This document shows, one piece after another, positions 62,791-64,000 of a DNA stretch of 64,000 nt. Every line of letters starts with the position of its first letter. Position 1 is the stretch's first letter. Source of the stretch: Pseudobacteriovorax antillogorgiicola. Lineage in GTDB: Bacteria > Bdellovibrionota_B > Oligoflexia > Oligoflexales > Oligoflexaceae. The DNA is taken from contig NZ_FWZT01000014.1 of NCBI RefSeq assembly GCF_900177345.1, forward strand, positions 124,001-188,000. Direction: 5' to 3'. The position numbers and the translations under genes are program-made. Below the pieces are notes generated by a model. That model was not told the origin of the DNA, did not search any database, and saw nothing but the letters and a program-made list of their open reading frames with translations.

Positions 62791-64000
62791 CTACGAGTTG
62801 GCTGCTTCAGCCTTTTCGTTGTGTGGTGTAAGTAGATTCGTGGCAAATTCTTCCAATTTGAAAGAATCTACTTGGATCGCATCGTCTCGAGCAGCTTCAG
62901 CTCGTTGGACGAGATCGAAATCTTCCTTCGTGATCACGTTTGCTTCGAGAGCCTTCTTAGCGAGAGCATCTGGCTTGCCCCGTGGAAGTTTCTTCGCTTT
63001 GATCGCCTTAACGATTTTCTTGTAAACTCCGTTAGCTTCTGTAACCAGCTTGAGAGTGTGCTCGTAACGACCTAAAGCTTCGTTAACGTCGGTGGGAACG
63101 TAAACACCATAGGTAAGCTCATCACGTAGCTGACCAGGTTTGCAAAGACCAGCAGCGACTTTGCGGCCTAAATGGTCATTGGGCATGCCGCCAAAGCTGT
63201 TGAGACGAGACCAGATCTTAATGGGGCCACGGAAGAGTGGACGCAAGACTGGAATCTCGATGTTTTCATAGATACCGTCGAAGGCCTCTTGTATTTGGGC
63301 AAAGGCATACTGAAGAGCCCACTCAGCGTATGGCTGATGATCTTTCTTGCGACCCTCGGCTTCGAAGCGGTGAAGGGTTGCTGTTGCTAAGTACAACCAA
63401 GATAGAACGTCGGCATAGCGGCCTGTGATCTTCTCACGGAGTTTCAAGCCACCACCGTAGCTACCGAGTGCTAGGTCAGACATGAATGAGAAGCTGGCTG
63501 ATGCCCAAGCGATCTTCCGGTAGTACTTCTTCATGGGGCCACCCGGTGTGGAAGCGAGTCGACCACGAGTGAGAGAAAGAAGCAAGGCACGGCATAGGTT
63601 TCGATTGACGAATCCAACGTGTGAGAAGAAGTTGTCGTCGAACCCTTTAACGTCACCGTCAGTTAGAGCCTTAAGCTCTTGGTAGGCATAGGGGTGACAG
63701 CGAATCACACCCTGACCAAAGATGATCATGGAGCGCGTTAGGATGTTTGCCCCTTCTACCGTGATACCGATGGGAGTTGAGATATAGCCGTTGGCTAGCA
63801 AGTTCCGCTTACCGCGAGAAATCGCAGCGCCACCGAGGATATCCATACCATCGTTGATAGCCTTCCGGAATAACTCTGTAGAGTTGTATTTTGCGATGGC
63901 AGAAACAACCGAGGGCTTGATACCGCTGTCCACAGCACCAACCGTAAAGATTCGTGATGCTTCGAGTAGATAGGAGAAGCCACCGATACGTGCCAGTGGC
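62791..64000 (-). CDS. fadE: FadE-type acyl-CoA dehydrogenase, partial
   Basis: The C-terminal ~400 residues; the frame continues off the right edge. Reads GGFSYLLEASRIFTVGAVDS then DSGIKPSVVSAIAKYNSTEL, MDILGGAAISRG, PIGITVEGANILTRSMIIFG, and the DUF1974-type helical C-terminus typical of gammaproteobacterial FadE. It carries the FAD-dependent first step of beta-oxidation and would feed electrons to ETF and the EtfD-like protein at 60-2045. Confidence 0.93.
   Translation of the reverse strand, partial: PLARIGGFSYLLEASRIFTVGAVDSGIKPSVVSAIAKYNSTELFRKAINDGMDILGGAAISRGKRNLLANGYISTPIGITVEGANILTRSMIIFGQGVIRCHPYAYQELKALTDGDVKGFDDNFFSHVGFVNRNLCRALLLSLTRGRLASTPGGPMKKYYRKIAWASASFSFMSDLALGSYGGGLKLREKITGRYADVLSWLYLATATLHRFEAEGRKKDHQPYAEWALQYAFAQIQEAFDGIYENIEIPVLRPLFRGPIKIWSRLNSFGGMPNDHLGRKVAAGLCKPGQLRDELTYGVYVPTDVNEALGRYEHTLKLVTEANGVYKKIVKAIKAKKLPRGKPDALAKKALEANVITKEDFDLVQRAEAARDDAIQVDSFKLEEFATNLLTPHNEKAEAANS

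Noticed and set aside
1-64000. CRISPR arrays, transposases, integrases or prophage structural genes
   Set aside because: None recognised; the repeats seen are isolated pairs, not spaced arrays.

Overview
The window looks like chromosomal DNA of a Gram-negative, flagellated, aerobic bacterium, most likely from Bdellovibrionota/Oligoflexia or a nearby delta-like lineage. That placement is inference. Evidence for it: many lipoproteins and outer-membrane barrels, a TonB-dependent receptor, fliG, an EtfD-type electron-transfer protein with a FadE acyl-CoA dehydrogenase, and a tmRNA whose readable tag is GNDYSLAA. No rRNA, intact tRNA, transposase, integrase or CRISPR array was seen.

Region by region: 0-4 kb holds an EtfD-like iron-sulfur membrane protein and a MATE exporter. 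4.0-9.1 kb is a SUF operon (Rrf2/IscR-type regulator, sufB, sufC, sufD, sufU, nfu) behind a consensus promoter overlapped by an IscR type-1-like site; it lacks a cysteine desulfurase. 9.2-16.9 kb has an S41 protease, a six-finger putative zinc protein, oligopeptidase B, a small secreted protein and a CocE/NonD lipoprotein hydrolase. 17.0-22.1 kb has a His-rich mini-lipoprotein, a twitch/SPASM radical-SAM protein and an ackA / effector-binding / receiver-TPR operon. 22.3-28.2 kb has small lipoproteins, a YitT-like protein, a DUF692-DUF2063-DUF427 operon with a palindromic operator candidate, and an RRM protein. 28.7-32.6 kb has a TonB-dependent receptor facing a lipoprotein with two TonB-C-like domains. 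32.8-38.6 kb concentrates sensing and ion channels: MscS, DUF4112, a GluR0-like K+ channel, a hybrid histidine kinase with a decayed response regulator, and a solute-binding protein. 38.8-45.1 kb is secreted and envelope proteins plus a second RRM protein.

45.4-51.1 kb is accessory. A HigBA-like module with a frameshifted toxin lies between short direct repeats. Next to it a 25-nt copy of the tmRNA 3' end (46233-46257, 23/25 identical) and the intact ssrA 3' end (50786) bracket about 4.5 kb. That segment carries LysR, YceI, pirin, an FMN reductase, a membrane protein and a four-helix-bundle protein, and looks like an old ssrA-integrated island that has lost its integrase.

51.5-64 kb returns to envelope and housekeeping genes: a barrel protein, a small nucleotide kinase, a subclass-B1-type metallo-beta-lactamase-fold enzyme, a YdeI-like protein, a lipoprotein, a serine-less alpha/beta-hydrolase coupled to a large DUF4175-like coiled-coil protein, an RlmL-like rRNA methyltransferase, fliG, and fadE running off the right edge. 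The best candidates for undescribed biology are the six-finger protein at 11.3 kb, the precursor-less DUF692 operon at 25.4 kb, the dead hydrolase/DUF4175 pair at 56.7 kb and the ssrA-bracketed island.
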